64,000 nt of DNA from Pseudochelatococcus lubricantis (lineage in GTDB: Bacteria > Pseudomonadota > Alphaproteobacteria > Rhizobiales > Beijerinckiaceae). The notes under the pieces are model-generated. The model was not told where the DNA came from. It made no database searches and was given only the letters and a program-made list of their open reading frames with translations. Location of the stretch: NCBI RefSeq assembly GCF_042432495.1, contig NZ_JBHLXC010000012.1, positions 124,001-188,000 on the forward strand, read 5' to 3'. This document shows, piece by piece, positions 40,466 through 51,742 of this stretch. Each line of letters starts with the position of its first letter. The stretch's first letter is position 1. The translations under genes were made by a program, and so were the position numbers.

Positions 40466-42181
40466 ATGGCTGCGGGACCCGGACGCTTCTTGCCCATTCT
40501 CGAATGGGGCAGGACCTATGACCGAGCGACGCTGACGAGCGACCTCGTGGCCGCCGTCATCGTCACGATCATGCTGATCCCGCAATCGCTGGCCTATGCG
40601 ATGCTGGCCGGCCTGCCGCCGGAAGTCGGCCTCTATGCCTCGATCCTGCCGCTCATCGCCTATGCGCTGTTCGGCACCAGCCGGACACTGGCGGTCGGGC
40701 CGGTCGCCGTCGTCTCGCTGATGACGGCCTCCGCCGTCGGCGAGGTCGCCGCGCAAGGCACGGTGGACTACGCGGCGGCGGCGGTCGCGCTGGCGTTGCT
40801 GTCCGGCGCGATGCTGGTGCTGATGGGATTTTTCCGGCTGGGCTTTCTCGCCAGTTTTCTCAGCCACCCGGTCATTTCCGGCTTCATCACCGCATCGGGC
40901 CTGCTGATCGCGGCAAGCCAACTCAAGCATATCCTCGGCGTTCAGGCCAGCGGCGACACGCTGTCCGCCATCGCGGTATCGCTCGCCGGAAACATCGCGG
41001 AGACCAGTCTCCCCACCCTGGCCATCGGGCTCGCCGTGCTGGCGTTCCTCCAGTTCGCGCGCACCCGGCTCCGGCCATTGCTCGTTGGCGCGGGACTGGC
41101 GGGACGCCCGGCGGACCTGGTCACGAAAGCGGCGCCGATTCTCGCGGTCGCCGCGACGATCCTGCTCGCATATAGCCTCGACCTCGGCGCGAGAGGCGTG
41201 GCGCTCGTGGGGGCAATTCCGCAGGGAATGCCCGCGCCGTCCTTCCCGCAAGTGTCCGTCGACACGCTCGCCGCACTGGCGATGCCAGCCTTCCTCATCA
41301 GCGTCATCGGCTTCGTCGAGTCCGTCTCGGTCGCACAGACGCTGGCGGCGAAACGGCGCCAGCGCATCGTGCCGGATCAGGAACTTATCGGGCTCGGCGC
41401 CGCCAACATCGCCGCCGGCCTGTCCTCGGGTTATCCCGTCACGGGCGGCTTCGCCCGTTCCGTCGTGAACTTCGACGCAGGCGCCGAAACACCCGCCGCC
41501 GGCGTCTTCACGGCGATCGGCATCGCGCTCGCCGCCCTGTTCCTGACGCCGCTGCTCGCCAGCCTGCCGCAGGCGACCCTGGCCGCCACGATCATCATCG
41601 CCGTGCTCTCGCTCGTGGATTTCAGGGCCGTGCGCGACGTCTTCGCCTATTCGAAGGCCGATTTCGCGGCGATGGCGGCAACGATCCTCGTCACGCTGCT
41701 GCGGGGCGTCGAGGCGGGCGTCGCCGCCGGTGTCGGCCTGTCGCTCGCCCTTCACCTCTATCGCACGAGCAGGCCGCACATGGCGGTGGTCGGGCAGGTG
41801 CCGGGCACCGAGCACTTCCGCAATGTCGAACGCCATCACGTCGCGACGGAGCCGCGCCTCCTGTCGATCCGCGTGGACGAGAGCCTCTATTTCGCCAACA
41901 GCCGCTATCTGGAGGACAGGATCGCGGCGCTCGTGGCCGGGCGGCCGGACATCCGGCACGTTATCCTGATGTGCTCCGCCGTGAATGCGATCGATGCCAG
42001 CGCGCTGGACAGCCTGAAGGAGATCAATCGCCGGCTGCGGGATGCGGGCATCGCCTTCCACCTGTCCGAGGTGAAGGGCCCGGTCATGGACCGCCTCAAG
42101 CGGACAGACTTCCTCACCGAACTGACCGGCCGCGTTTTCCTCAGCCAACACGAGGCCGTCTGCGCACTGCGCGGTTGCTGA
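40466..42181 (+). CDS. SulP-family anion permease with STAS domain
   Basis: The 571-residue protein begins with the SulP signature (LIPQSLAYAMLAGLPPEVGL, about 38-57), has about 10-12 membrane segments, and ends with a cytoplasmic STAS domain (about 440-565; ALDSLKEINRRLRDAGI). SulP proteins carry sulfate or bicarbonate. Position at the end of the sulfide-oxidation group suggests sulfate or sulfite export or exchange. A GAGGAAGG site lies upstream, a little far from the ATG. Confidence 0.92.
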   Translation: MAAGPGRFLPILEWGRTYDRATLTSDLVAAVIVTIMLIPQSLAYAMLAGLPPEVGLYASILPLIAYALFGTSRTLAVGPVAVVSLMTASAVGEVAAQGTVDYAAAAVALALLSGAMLVLMGFFRLGFLASFLSHPVISGFITASGLLIAASQLKHILGVQASGDTLSAIAVSLAGNIAETSLPTLAIGLAVLAFLQFARTRLRPLLVGAGLAGRPADLVTKAAPILAVAATILLAYSLDLGARGVALVGAIPQGMPAPSFPQVSVDTLAALAMPAFLISVIGFVESVSVAQTLAAKRRQRIVPDQELIGLGAANIAAGLSSGYPVTGGFARSVVNFDAGAETPAAGVFTAIGIALAALFLTPLLASLPQATLAATIIIAVLSLVDFRAVRDVFAYSKADFAAMAATILVTLLRGVEAGVAAGVGLSLALHLYRTSRPHMAVVGQVPGTEHFRNVERHHVATEPRLLSIRVDESLYFANSRYLEDRIAALVAGRPDIRHVILMCSAVNAIDASALDSLKEINRRLRDAGIAFHLSEVKGPVMDRLKRTDFLTELTGRVFLSQHEAVCALRGC

Positions 42182-42211
42182 CGAAACAGGTTTCGCGCAC
42201 GTTCGTCCAAC

Positions 42212-42228
42212 CTTAAGGCTGCCTTAAG
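42212..42228. promoter_or_regulatory. CTTAAG-N5-CTTAAG direct repeat upstream of the QseBC-like system
   Basis: CTTAAG-GCTGC-CTTAAG, 41 bases upstream of the response-regulator ATG. Two hexamers one helical turn apart is the layout bound by QseB/PmrA-type regulators. The same repeat occurs at 44352-44368. Confidence 0.75.
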
Positions 42229-42268
42229 GCGCCGGAAGAATGACGATCCGGCAAGGCGGGAGCGCGGG

Positions 42269-42931
42269 ATGCGGATATTGATCGTGGAGGACGATGCATT
42301 GCTGAGGGACGGGCTGAAGGTCGGCCTGTCGCTGGCCGGCTTCACAGCCGATGCGGTCGAAAGCTGCGAGGAAGCCGATGCCGCGCTCGTCGGCCATGGC
42401 TTCGATGCCCTTGTCCTCGATCTCATGCTGCCGGATGGTTCCGGGCTCGCCATTCTGAAGGCGCTGCGCGAGCGCCGCGACGACACGCCTGTGCTGCTGC
42501 TGACGGCGCGCGACAGCGTTGCCGACCGTGTTGCCGGACTCGACACCGGCGCCGACGATTATCTCGGCAAGCCCTTCGATCTCGACGAGCTGGCGGCCCG
42601 GCTGCGCGCCCTGATCCGCCGCGCGGAGGGACGCTCCCGGGCCGTTCTCGAATGGGAGCGACTGAAGCTCGACCCCTCCTCCCGGACCGTCGAAAAGGAC
42701 GGCGTGCCGATCCGCCTGTCGCGACGGGAATTCTCGATCCTGCGCGCCCTCATGAGCCATCCCGGTGCCATCCTGTCCAAGAACCGGCTGGAGGACCAGC
42801 TTTACGGCTGGCAGGAGGAGGTCGAGAGCAACGCCATCGAGGTCCACATCCATCATCTGCGCAGCAAGCTCGGCACGGAGCTGATCCAGACGGTGCGCGG
42901 CGTCGGCTACCGGCTGGGAGGAGAGCCCTGA
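42269..42931 (+). CDS. QseB/TctD/PmrA-like OmpR-family response regulator
   Basis: The 220-residue protein has a receiver domain (VEDD at 6-9, phospho-acceptor Asp in VLDLMLPDGSG about 51, KPFDLDEL about 101) and a winged helix (SRREFSILRAL, NAIEVHIHHLRSKLG, VRGVGYRL). The short spacing and sequence are typical of the QseB/PmrA branch. It has the CTTAAG repeat in its promoter, so autoregulation is likely. Its stop overlaps the kinase start. Confidence 0.93.
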   Translation: MRILIVEDDALLRDGLKVGLSLAGFTADAVESCEEADAALVGHGFDALVLDLMLPDGSGLAILKALRERRDDTPVLLLTARDSVADRVAGLDTGADDYLGKPFDLDELAARLRALIRRAEGRSRAVLEWERLKLDPSSRTVEKDGVPIRLSRREFSILRALMSHPGAILSKNRLEDQLYGWQEEVESNAIEVHIHHLRSKLGTELIQTVRGVGYRLGGEP

Positions 42932-44367
42932 TGCGCTCCATCGGCACGCGCCTTTTCGTCATCCTCGGCATTACCACCGGCCTCGTCTGGCTCTCGGCGG
43001 TGGCGTGGATCTTCGTGAGCACGCGCGCGGAGATCGAGCACGTGCTGGACGCCCGCCTCATGGAAGCGGGCCGCATGGTCAATTCCCTTATCGTCAGCCA
43101 GGAGATCGACGTCGCGCGGGCGCAGGGGCTGAAACCGCCGTTTCCGGCACGGGTGCCGGCGGGCTATGACCGGCAGCTGTCGTGTCAGATTTGGTCGTTG
43201 CAGGGGGTTCTGATCGGCCGCTCGGAAGGCGCTCCCGAAAAGAAGCTGTCGGAGCACCGCGACGGCTTTTCGCAGACCGTCATCGACGGTGAGACGTGGC
43301 GCGTGTTCGCGGTCGAGAACGCCGCGCTCGGCGTGCGGGTGCTGGTGGGCGACAACCTCAGGATCCGCGACCGGCTGGTCAACGACGTCATCCGGGGCCT
43401 GCTGCTCCCGACCCTGCTGATCCTGCCGGCCCTCGCCGGCCTGATCTGGTTCAGCATCCGGCAGGGGCTCGCGCCGCTGGACAGGATCGCGCGAAACCTC
43501 TCCGCGCGGCCGGCCTCGGACCTGAGCCCGCTCGACAGCGCGGACACGGCCCGTGAGATCGCGCCGGTCGTGCAATCCCTCAACGGCCTGTTCGCCCGTG
43601 TCGCCGGCCAACGCGAACGCGAGCGACATTTCACCGCCTTCGCGGCGCATGAGTTGCGCACGCCGCTCGCCGGTCTCAAGACACAGGCGCAGGTCGCCCT
43701 CGCGAGCGGCGATCCCGCCATCCGGGATCGGGCGCTGCGCCAGATCGCGGTCGGTGTCGACCGCACGGGACGGCTGGTCCGCCAATTGCTCGACATCTCC
43801 GCGATAGAAGCCGGCGAACGAGGCTGGACGAACGGCCCGACCAATCCGGGTGCGGAGCTGAAGGCGCTCGCGAACGAACTGCCGCACGCGGGAAAAGCCC
43901 TGTCGATCGCGGTCGCACCGGAACTGGAAAAGATGCGCGTCGCGATGGACCCGGACCTGTTCCGCCTTGCCGCCCGCAACCTGCTGGAGAACGCCATCAA
44001 CCATTCGCCGCCCGGCGGAACCATCGCCTGCGGCCTCGCGATGAACGGCGCAGACACCATCATCGTCATCGAGGACGCAGGGCCGGGCATCCCGGCGGAT
44101 GAGCTGGACCGGGTCAAGGAGCGCTTCTTCCGGGGGCGCAACCGCGCGCCGGTCGGCAGCGGCCTCGGCCTCGCGATCGCGGAGCTGGCCCTTGAACAGG
44201 CCGGCTGTTCGCTGTTACTGCGCAACGCGGCAGCGGGCGGGCTCGTCGCCGGAATCGCGGTGCCTGCCACCCTCGTCAGGGGTTTCGGGAAGCCGGACGC
44301 ATCGCCGGTCTCAAAGCCGCCGCCCGGGTTACCGGAGGCCACGCGGGTGCCCTTAAGGTTGCCTTAA
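42931..44367 (+). CDS. QseC-like sensor histidine kinase
   Basis: The 478-residue kinase has two membrane segments (about 8-30 and 150-175), a periplasmic domain of the 2CSK_N kind, the H-box FAAHELRTPLAGLKTQ (His about 236) and a catalytic domain (NLLENAINHSPPGG, EDAGPGIP, GSGLGLAI). The last codons run into the CTTAAG repeat that precedes the DsbA-like gene. The signal is unknown; relatives respond to metals, polymyxin or quorum signals. Confidence 0.92.
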   Translation: MRSIGTRLFVILGITTGLVWLSAVAWIFVSTRAEIEHVLDARLMEAGRMVNSLIVSQEIDVARAQGLKPPFPARVPAGYDRQLSCQIWSLQGVLIGRSEGAPEKKLSEHRDGFSQTVIDGETWRVFAVENAALGVRVLVGDNLRIRDRLVNDVIRGLLLPTLLILPALAGLIWFSIRQGLAPLDRIARNLSARPASDLSPLDSADTAREIAPVVQSLNGLFARVAGQRERERHFTAFAAHELRTPLAGLKTQAQVALASGDPAIRDRALRQIAVGVDRTGRLVRQLLDISAIEAGERGWTNGPTNPGAELKALANELPHAGKALSIAVAPELEKMRVAMDPDLFRLAARNLLENAINHSPPGGTIACGLAMNGADTIIVIEDAGPGIPADELDRVKERFFRGRNRAPVGSGLGLAIAELALEQAGCSLLLRNAAAGGLVAGIAVPATLVRGFGKPDASPVSKPPPGLPEATRVPLRLP

Positions 44368-44368
44368 G
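44352..44368. promoter_or_regulatory. CTTAAG-N5-CTTAAG direct repeat upstream of the DsbA-like gene
   Basis: CTTAAG-GTTGC-CTTAAG overlaps the stop codon of the kinase gene and lies 61 bases before the DsbA-like ATG. It copies the arrangement at 42212-42228. Confidence 0.75.
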
Positions 44369-44429
44369 GTCGGGAAAATGTCATCGCCGCAGCCGACGAG
44401 CGCAAGGAAGCGCCAACCAGGGAAACACC

Positions 44430-45083
44430 ATGCGACACAACCGTGAAACCAGCGCCGCCCTCCTGCAGGGCTCGAACGTCGGCCGGCGCGCCCTGCTCTC
44501 CGGTTTCGTGCTGCTGGGCGTGACCGGCCTTTCCGCGGGGGCGAGCGGTCAGGATGCGCAGCGGGACCTGATCCTGCACGATCCCGAGGCGCCCGTGGGC
44601 GGCAATCCGGATGGCAATGTCACGATCGTGACCTTCTTCGACTACAATTGCCCGTTCTGCAAACGCTCTGTCGGACCGATGAATACGGTCGTGCGCGCGG
44701 ACGGCAAGGTCCGCGTCGTCTACAAGGACTGGCCGATCCTGGCGGTGTCGTCCGTCTACGGCGCGAAGCTGGCGCTCGCGGCGAAGCGTCAGGGCAAATA
44801 CCTCGAAGCCCATCACGCCCTGATGAACCTCAAGGGACGGCCATCGGAAGACGACATGCACGACGCCGTTGCCAAGGCGGGTGTCAACATGAAGCGCATG
44901 GGAGCGGATGCCCGGGCCGACAGCGGCGCCATCACGGCACTGCTTCAACGCAACAATACGCAGGCGGAGGAACTCGGCCTGCGGGGAACGCCGGCCTTCC
45001 TGATCGATCCGTTCCTCATTCCCGCCGCTCTCGACGAGGCGGGCTTCCGGCAAGTCATCTCGGACGCACGCGCCCGCGGCTGA
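44430..45083 (+). CDS. Exported DsbA-family thiol:disulfide oxidoreductase
   Basis: The 217-residue protein has an N-terminal export signal (about 16-40; NVGRRALLSGF looks Tat-like). The thioredoxin active site CPFC is at about 74-77 after TFFDYN, and the cis-proline loop GTPAFLI is near 188. DsbA/BdbD-type proteins oxidise or isomerise disulfides in the periplasm. The upstream CTTAAG repeat suggests it belongs to the regulon of the preceding two-component system, possibly protecting envelope proteins under the stress sensed. Confidence 0.92.
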   Translation: MRHNRETSAALLQGSNVGRRALLSGFVLLGVTGLSAGASGQDAQRDLILHDPEAPVGGNPDGNVTIVTFFDYNCPFCKRSVGPMNTVVRADGKVRVVYKDWPILAVSSVYGAKLALAAKRQGKYLEAHHALMNLKGRPSEDDMHDAVAKAGVNMKRMGADARADSGAITALLQRNNTQAEELGLRGTPAFLIDPFLIPAALDEAGFRQVISDARARG

Positions 45084-45104
45084 GCGGCGCGGCATCGCAC
45101 GCTG

Positions 45105-45557
45105 TCACGCCTCCTCCGCGGCGAGCAGCGCATGGATGGCCTCGCGCGAGGTGGCGGAACCAATCGCCGCGAGCCACGCCTGAGAGGTGGTCCAGCGGGC
45201 GATACGGGACAGCAGGTTGAGATGGGACGAGGCCTTGTGCGCGGGCACGAGGATCAGGAATACGATGCCGACGGGCAGATCGTCGACGGAATCGAATGCG
45301 ATGGGTTTCCTGAGCCGGACGAACAGCATGAACGGCTCGGTGATCGTCTCGATGTTCGCATGCGGAATGGCGACGCCCTTGCCGATTCCGGTGGAGCCGA
45401 GGCTCTCGCGCTTCTGCAGGGCGGCCAGCACCGGCGCCTCCTCGATCCCCAGCCGTTTCGCGGCCAGCCCGGCCAGTTCGCGCAGGAGCTGCACCTTCGC
45501 GGGAACGGGGAGATCGATGATCACGTTTTCCGGCTTGACAATATCGGTGATTTTCAT
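45105..45557 (-). CDS. PTS IIA-like nitrogen-regulatory protein (PtsN family) in the kdp operon
   Basis: This 150-residue EIIA-Ntr/fructose-type domain has the phosphorylatable histidine in GVAIPHANIE (His66). It begins MKITDIVKPENVIIDLP and starts eight bases after kdpE on the same strand, so it is the last gene of the kdp operon. In E. coli and Rhizobium, PtsN in its unphosphorylated form binds KdpD and stimulates kdp expression. This copy may be a dedicated partner for the KdpDE pair here. Whether another PtsN sits elsewhere in the genome cannot be seen. Confidence 0.9.
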   Translation of the reverse strand: MKITDIVKPENVIIDLPVPAKVQLLRELAGLAAKRLGIEEAPVLAALQKRESLGSTGIGKGVAIPHANIETITEPFMLFVRLRKPIAFDSVDDLPVGIVFLILVPAHKASSHLNLLSRIARWTTSQAWLAAIGSATSREAIHALLAAEEA

Positions 45558-45565
45558 GGTTCCGC

Positions 45566-46279
45566 TCACGATCCGGTAATGGCGGCCTGCTCGGCCTCCC
45601 GCAACCGGTATCCTACCCCTGTTTCGGTCAGGATGTATTCGGGCTGGTCGGGGCTTCGTTCGATTTTCTGGCGAAGCTGGCGCACGTAGACCCGCAGATA
45701 CTGCACGTCGGTCGAGCCGCCCCAGACCTCCTTGAGAAGATGCTGGTGCGTCAATACCTTGCCCGCATGCTGGACCAGTATGCGCAGGATGTCGTATTCC
45801 TTCGGGGACAGCTTCACCTCCCTGTCCGCGACCTTCACGATACGCTTGACGAGATCGACGGTGAGTTCGCCCGCCTGAAAGATCGGCCGTTCTCCCTGCT
45901 GCTGCAGCCTGTGACGCAGCGCGACGCGGATACGCGCCGCGAGTTCGCGCATGCCGAAGGGTTTCGTCACGTAATCGTCGGCGCCGAGTTCGAGCGCCCT
46001 GACGATTCCGGCCTCGTCGGTGCGGCTGGAAAGGATCAGGATCGGCAGGCCGAGCTGCCCGTTCCGCCACTTTTCGAGCAGATCGTGCCCCGGCATGTCG
46101 GGCAGGCCGAGATCGAGCACGATGAGGTCCGGCCTGTCCTCCACGACCCGCTCTACCGCTTCCCGCGCGTCGGCGGCCTCGATGACGGCATAGCCCTCCG
46201 TCACCAGCCCCACGCGCAGCAGCTTGCGGATCGGCGGCTCGTCGTCGACGATCAGTATCTTGATTGCGGACGTTATCAT
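45566..46279 (-). CDS. kdpE: Potassium-responsive response regulator KdpE
   Basis: The 237-residue OmpR-type regulator has a receiver (VDDEPPIRKLL at the start; phospho-acceptor in IVLDLGLPDMPGHDLLEKW; TKPFGMREL) and a winged helix with the KdpE-typical HLLKEVWGGSTDVQYLRVYV and ILTETGVGYRL. It activates kdpFABC when potassium is low. Translation starts at ATG 46279, three bases past the kdpD stop. Confidence 0.95.
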   Translation of the reverse strand: MITSAIKILIVDDEPPIRKLLRVGLVTEGYAVIEAADAREAVERVVEDRPDLIVLDLGLPDMPGHDLLEKWRNGQLGLPILILSSRTDEAGIVRALELGADDYVTKPFGMRELAARIRVALRHRLQQQGERPIFQAGELTVDLVKRIVKVADREVKLSPKEYDILRILVQHAGKVLTHQHLLKEVWGGSTDVQYLRVYVRQLRQKIERSPDQPEYILTETGVGYRLREAEQAAITGS

Positions 46280-46281
46280 CT

Positions 46282-48978
46282 TCAACTTTCCGGATTGTCG
46301 GCTGCGCCCGGGACGGGCAGACGGATGGTGAAGACCGCGCCGGTGCGGTCCGTCCTGTTGCCGGCCCGGATCGTGCCGCCCATGGCCTCGACGAAGCCGC
46401 GGCAGATCGACAGGCCGAGCCCGGTGCCCGCCTGGACATGGTCCTGCTTGCGGACCCGATAGAAAGTGTCGAACACGCGCTCCAGATCCCCCTGCGGAAT
46501 GCCGGGCCCCTCGTCGATGACCTGCAGCACCACATCGCCGTCGTCCCGCCATCCCCGAATGCGGATTTCCGAGGCGCGCGGCGCATATTTGGCGGCGTTG
46601 TCGAGCAGGTTGAACAGGACCTGCTCCAGCAATACCGGATCGACCTTCAGCATGGGCAGATCGGCCGGCACGTCGACCGCGACCTGCCGATCCACCAGAA
46701 TTTTGGCCGTGCGGCGCAGGGCCGTGCCGATGATATCGCCGATGAAATTCAGGGAAACGTTCGGCTCCGTGGCGCCGGATTCGAGCCGCGTCATGTCGAG
46801 CAGATTGGCGATGAAGCGGTTGAGGCGGTCGGACTCGTCCACGACCGTCGACAGCAGTTCGGCCCGGGCCGTGTCCGGCAGCGATGCCGAGTAGTCACGG
46901 AGCGTCCCGGCCGCGCCCATGATGCCGGCGAGCGGCGTCTTGAGGTCGTGCGAGATCGACGTCAGCAGCGCAGAGCGCAGCCGGTCCGCCTCCGCGGCAA
47001 GCTTAGCCTTGTCGACATCGGCGACGAGTTCGATGCGCTCGATCGCCAGCGCCGTCTGATCTGCAAGGGCATCGAACAGGCGCTGCTCCTCGGGCGTCAG
47101 CAACGGCCCCTGCCTGTCATTGTCGAGGCCGACCACGCCGACCTTCGTCCGCCCCGTCTTCAGGGGCATGTAGAGACGCCTGGCGCCAGGCAGCGTGTCG
47201 GCCCCCCGGCCGGCGGGTCGATCGTGTTCCCAAGCCCATTGCGCCGCCGCGATATCGGCGTCAACGAGCGTGTCGTCCGGCGGATAGCCGGCGCGCACCG
47301 CGATCTTGCCCTCGTCCGGCAGCAGGATAACCACACGGACCTGCAGCATGGAAGCGATCTGGTAGGCCGACGCCCACAAGACATCCTCCAGCGTCCCCGC
47401 GCGGGTAAGCTTCTTCGAGAACTGGTAGAGCCCTTCCGTGGTGCGGGCTCGCCGCCGGGCCAGCGCGATCTGCCGCTGGACACGCCCGGCGAGATTGCTC
47501 GCGATGACCGCCACGCCCAGAAAGAAGCTGAAAGCGATGACGCTTTCCGGGTCGCCGATGTCGAGCGTGTAAAGCGGCTGCAGGAAGAAGAAGTTGAAGG
47601 CGAACGCGGACACGACCGAGCTGAACAGAGCCGGCCGCAGGCCCCATGTCTCCGCCGAGGCCAGCACCGCTATCAGGAAGACGAGCGCGATGTTGCGCAC
47701 GTCGAGGAAGCGGAACAGCAAGGTGCCCACGCCGGTCGCGATACCCACATAGGCCAGGCTCCAGATATAGGGCGCAAGCTCGAAGCGCCGCGTCTGGGCA
47801 AGTGCTACGCCGCGCGGCGGAGCCGGTTCCTTCCCGTCCCCCGAGATGACGTGGACGCCGATGTCGCCGGCGACGCGGATCAGGTCATGCGCGATCGACC
47901 CCTCCAGCATCTCCCTCCAGCGCGGCTTGTCCGGCTTCCCGACGACGATGTGGTTGTAGTTGTTGGCCATCGCGTAGCGCAGGATCTCCTGCACGACATT
48001 CTGACCGGAGAGGGTGACGGCCTCGCCGCCGAGCCGCTCGGCAAGCCGCAGGGACGCCGCGATGCGGTCTTTATCCACCTCCCCGAGCGCGGCGGCGGCG
48101 GCATCCTCGATATAGAGCGCTGCCCAGCTGCCCCGCATCCTGTCTGCCTGCCGGCGCGCATAGCGGACCAGCGCCGCGCTGCGCGGATGCTCGTCGACGC
48201 ACGCCAGCACGCGCTCTCCCGCCGCCCACGGGCCGTGGATGGCGTTGGCCTGCATGTGGCTGAGAAGCTGGTCGTCGACACGCTGCGCCGTGCGCCGCAG
48301 CGCGAGTTCCCGCAAAGCCGTGAGGTTCCCCGGCGAAAAGTAGTTCCGGATGGCGCGCCGGGCGGTCTTGGGCAGATAGACCTTGCCTTCGTTCAGCCGC
48401 TTGATGAGGTCGTCCGGGGTGATGTCGATGATCTCGATGTCGTCGGCGCGGTCGATGATCGAATCCGGCACCGTCTCGCGGACGCGGATGCGCGTGATCT
48501 GCGCCACCACGTCGTTGAGGCTCTCGACGTGCTGGATGTTCAGCGTGGTGTAGACGTCGATGCCCTTCGAGAGGATTTCCTGCACATCGAGATAGCGCTT
48601 GGGATGGCGGCTGCCCGGCGCGTCGGTGTGAGCCAGCTCGTCGACCAGCACGAGCTGCGGCCGGCGCGCGAGGATGGCGTCGATGTCCATTTCCTCAAGC
48701 GTGCGTCCGCGATAATCGACCCTCATCCGCGGAACGATCTCGAAGCCCGCGACCAGCGCCTCCGTCTCCTTGCGCCCGTGGGTCTCGACAATGCCGATGA
48801 CGGCGTCCACGCCGTCGGCGATCCGGGCGCGGCCGGCGAGCAGCATCTCGTATGTCTTGCCGACGCCGGGCGCCGCCCCGAGAAAAATCTTCAGTCGCCC
48901 CTGCCCTTCCTTGCTGGCGGTTTCCAGCAACGCATCGGGTGACGGCCTGTTTTCCGTTCTCTGAAACGCTTCCGTCAT
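46282..48978 (-). CDS. kdpD: Potassium/turgor sensor kinase KdpD
   Basis: The 898-residue KdpD has the cytoplasmic N-terminal domain with Walker-like GAAPGVGKTYEML (about 34-46) and VDELAHTDAPGS (about 112-123), a universal-stress-type domain (about 250-370), four membrane segments (about 400-500), GAF, and the kinase core (SISHDLKTPLAGIMGAAGTL, His about 670; NLLDNAAKYAP; DEGPGIP; GTGLGLSI). It controls KdpE phosphorylation. It follows kdpC with a 63-base gap. Confidence 0.97.
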   Translation of the reverse strand: MTEAFQRTENRPSPDALLETASKEGQGRLKIFLGAAPGVGKTYEMLLAGRARIADGVDAVIGIVETHGRKETEALVAGFEIVPRMRVDYRGRTLEEMDIDAILARRPQLVLVDELAHTDAPGSRHPKRYLDVQEILSKGIDVYTTLNIQHVESLNDVVAQITRIRVRETVPDSIIDRADDIEIIDITPDDLIKRLNEGKVYLPKTARRAIRNYFSPGNLTALRELALRRTAQRVDDQLLSHMQANAIHGPWAAGERVLACVDEHPRSAALVRYARRQADRMRGSWAALYIEDAAAAALGEVDKDRIAASLRLAERLGGEAVTLSGQNVVQEILRYAMANNYNHIVVGKPDKPRWREMLEGSIAHDLIRVAGDIGVHVISGDGKEPAPPRGVALAQTRRFELAPYIWSLAYVGIATGVGTLLFRFLDVRNIALVFLIAVLASAETWGLRPALFSSVVSAFAFNFFFLQPLYTLDIGDPESVIAFSFFLGVAVIASNLAGRVQRQIALARRRARTTEGLYQFSKKLTRAGTLEDVLWASAYQIASMLQVRVVILLPDEGKIAVRAGYPPDDTLVDADIAAAQWAWEHDRPAGRGADTLPGARRLYMPLKTGRTKVGVVGLDNDRQGPLLTPEEQRLFDALADQTALAIERIELVADVDKAKLAAEADRLRSALLTSISHDLKTPLAGIMGAAGTLRDYSASLPDTARAELLSTVVDESDRLNRFIANLLDMTRLESGATEPNVSLNFIGDIIGTALRRTAKILVDRQVAVDVPADLPMLKVDPVLLEQVLFNLLDNAAKYAPRASEIRIRGWRDDGDVVLQVIDEGPGIPQGDLERVFDTFYRVRKQDHVQAGTGLGLSICRGFVEAMGGTIRAGNRTDRTGAVFTIRLPVPGAADNPES

Positions 48979-49041
48979 CCACAGACCTTCTCGTTACGGG
49001 TGCGCCGCCGGGTTCCCTACACGGAAACCGGCGGCTGCGCT

Positions 49042-49614
49042 TCAGCGGGTGGCCACGTCGTCCAGCGCAAGGTTGAGCGCCAGCACATTGACAACCGGCT
49101 CGCCCAGTATGCCGAACAGCCGGTCCTCGACATGCGCGTCCACGATAGCGCGCATCTGCGCCTCGTCCATGCTGCGCGCTTTCGCGACCCGCGGCACCTG
49201 GAAATAGGCCGCTTCCGGCGAGATGTGCGGATCAAGGCCGCTGCCCGAGGCCGTCACCAGATCCATCGGCACCGGCACGCCGGCATTGGTCGCCTTCAGC
49301 GCCCCGGCATCCGCGCGAATCCGGTCGATCAGCTTCGGGCTGGTGGGGCCGAGGTTCGAGCCACCGGAAGCCGCCGCGTCATAGCCGCTGCCGGCAGCCG
49401 ACGGGCGGCCATGGAAATACCTGTCGCCGGCGAAGGCCTGACCGATCAGCGCCGAGCCGATCACCGTGCCGTCCTCCTTCACGACGAGGCTGCCGTTCGC
49501 CTGACGGGGAAACAGTATCTGCGCGATGCCGGTGATGCCCAGCGGATAGGCGAGACCCGTGAGGACGGTGAAGACGACGATCATGAGGATCGCGGGGCGG
49601 ATTTGTTTCAGCAT
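49042..49614 (-). CDS. kdpC: Potassium-transporting ATPase subunit KdpC
   Basis: KdpC is the single-span periplasmic subunit that helps the Kdp pump. The 190 residues show one N-terminal membrane segment (IRPAILMIVVFTVLTGLAYP), then VIGSALIGQAFAGDRYFHGRPSA and a C-terminal LNLALD, all typical. It lies 12 bases after kdpB. Confidence 0.96.
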   Translation of the reverse strand: MLKQIRPAILMIVVFTVLTGLAYPLGITGIAQILFPRQANGSLVVKEDGTVIGSALIGQAFAGDRYFHGRPSAAGSGYDAAASGGSNLGPTSPKLIDRIRADAGALKATNAGVPVPMDLVTASGSGLDPHISPEAAYFQVPRVAKARSMDEAQMRAIVDAHVEDRLFGILGEPVVNVLALNLALDDVATR

Positions 49615-49626
49615 GGCGGAAAGTCC

Positions 49627-51699
<2,073 letters not shown>

Positions 51700-51742
51700 G
51701 TGAGACTCCAGCATCTCTTTTCCTGTTGCGACATGGCGACGA

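Noticed and set aside
40163..42151. A 662-codon open frame opposite the SulP gene
   Set aside because: Shadow of a clear SulP permease with a STAS domain.
46264..48942. An 892-codon open frame opposite kdpD
   Set aside because: KdpD on the minus strand is complete and full of recognised motifs; the opposite frame has none.
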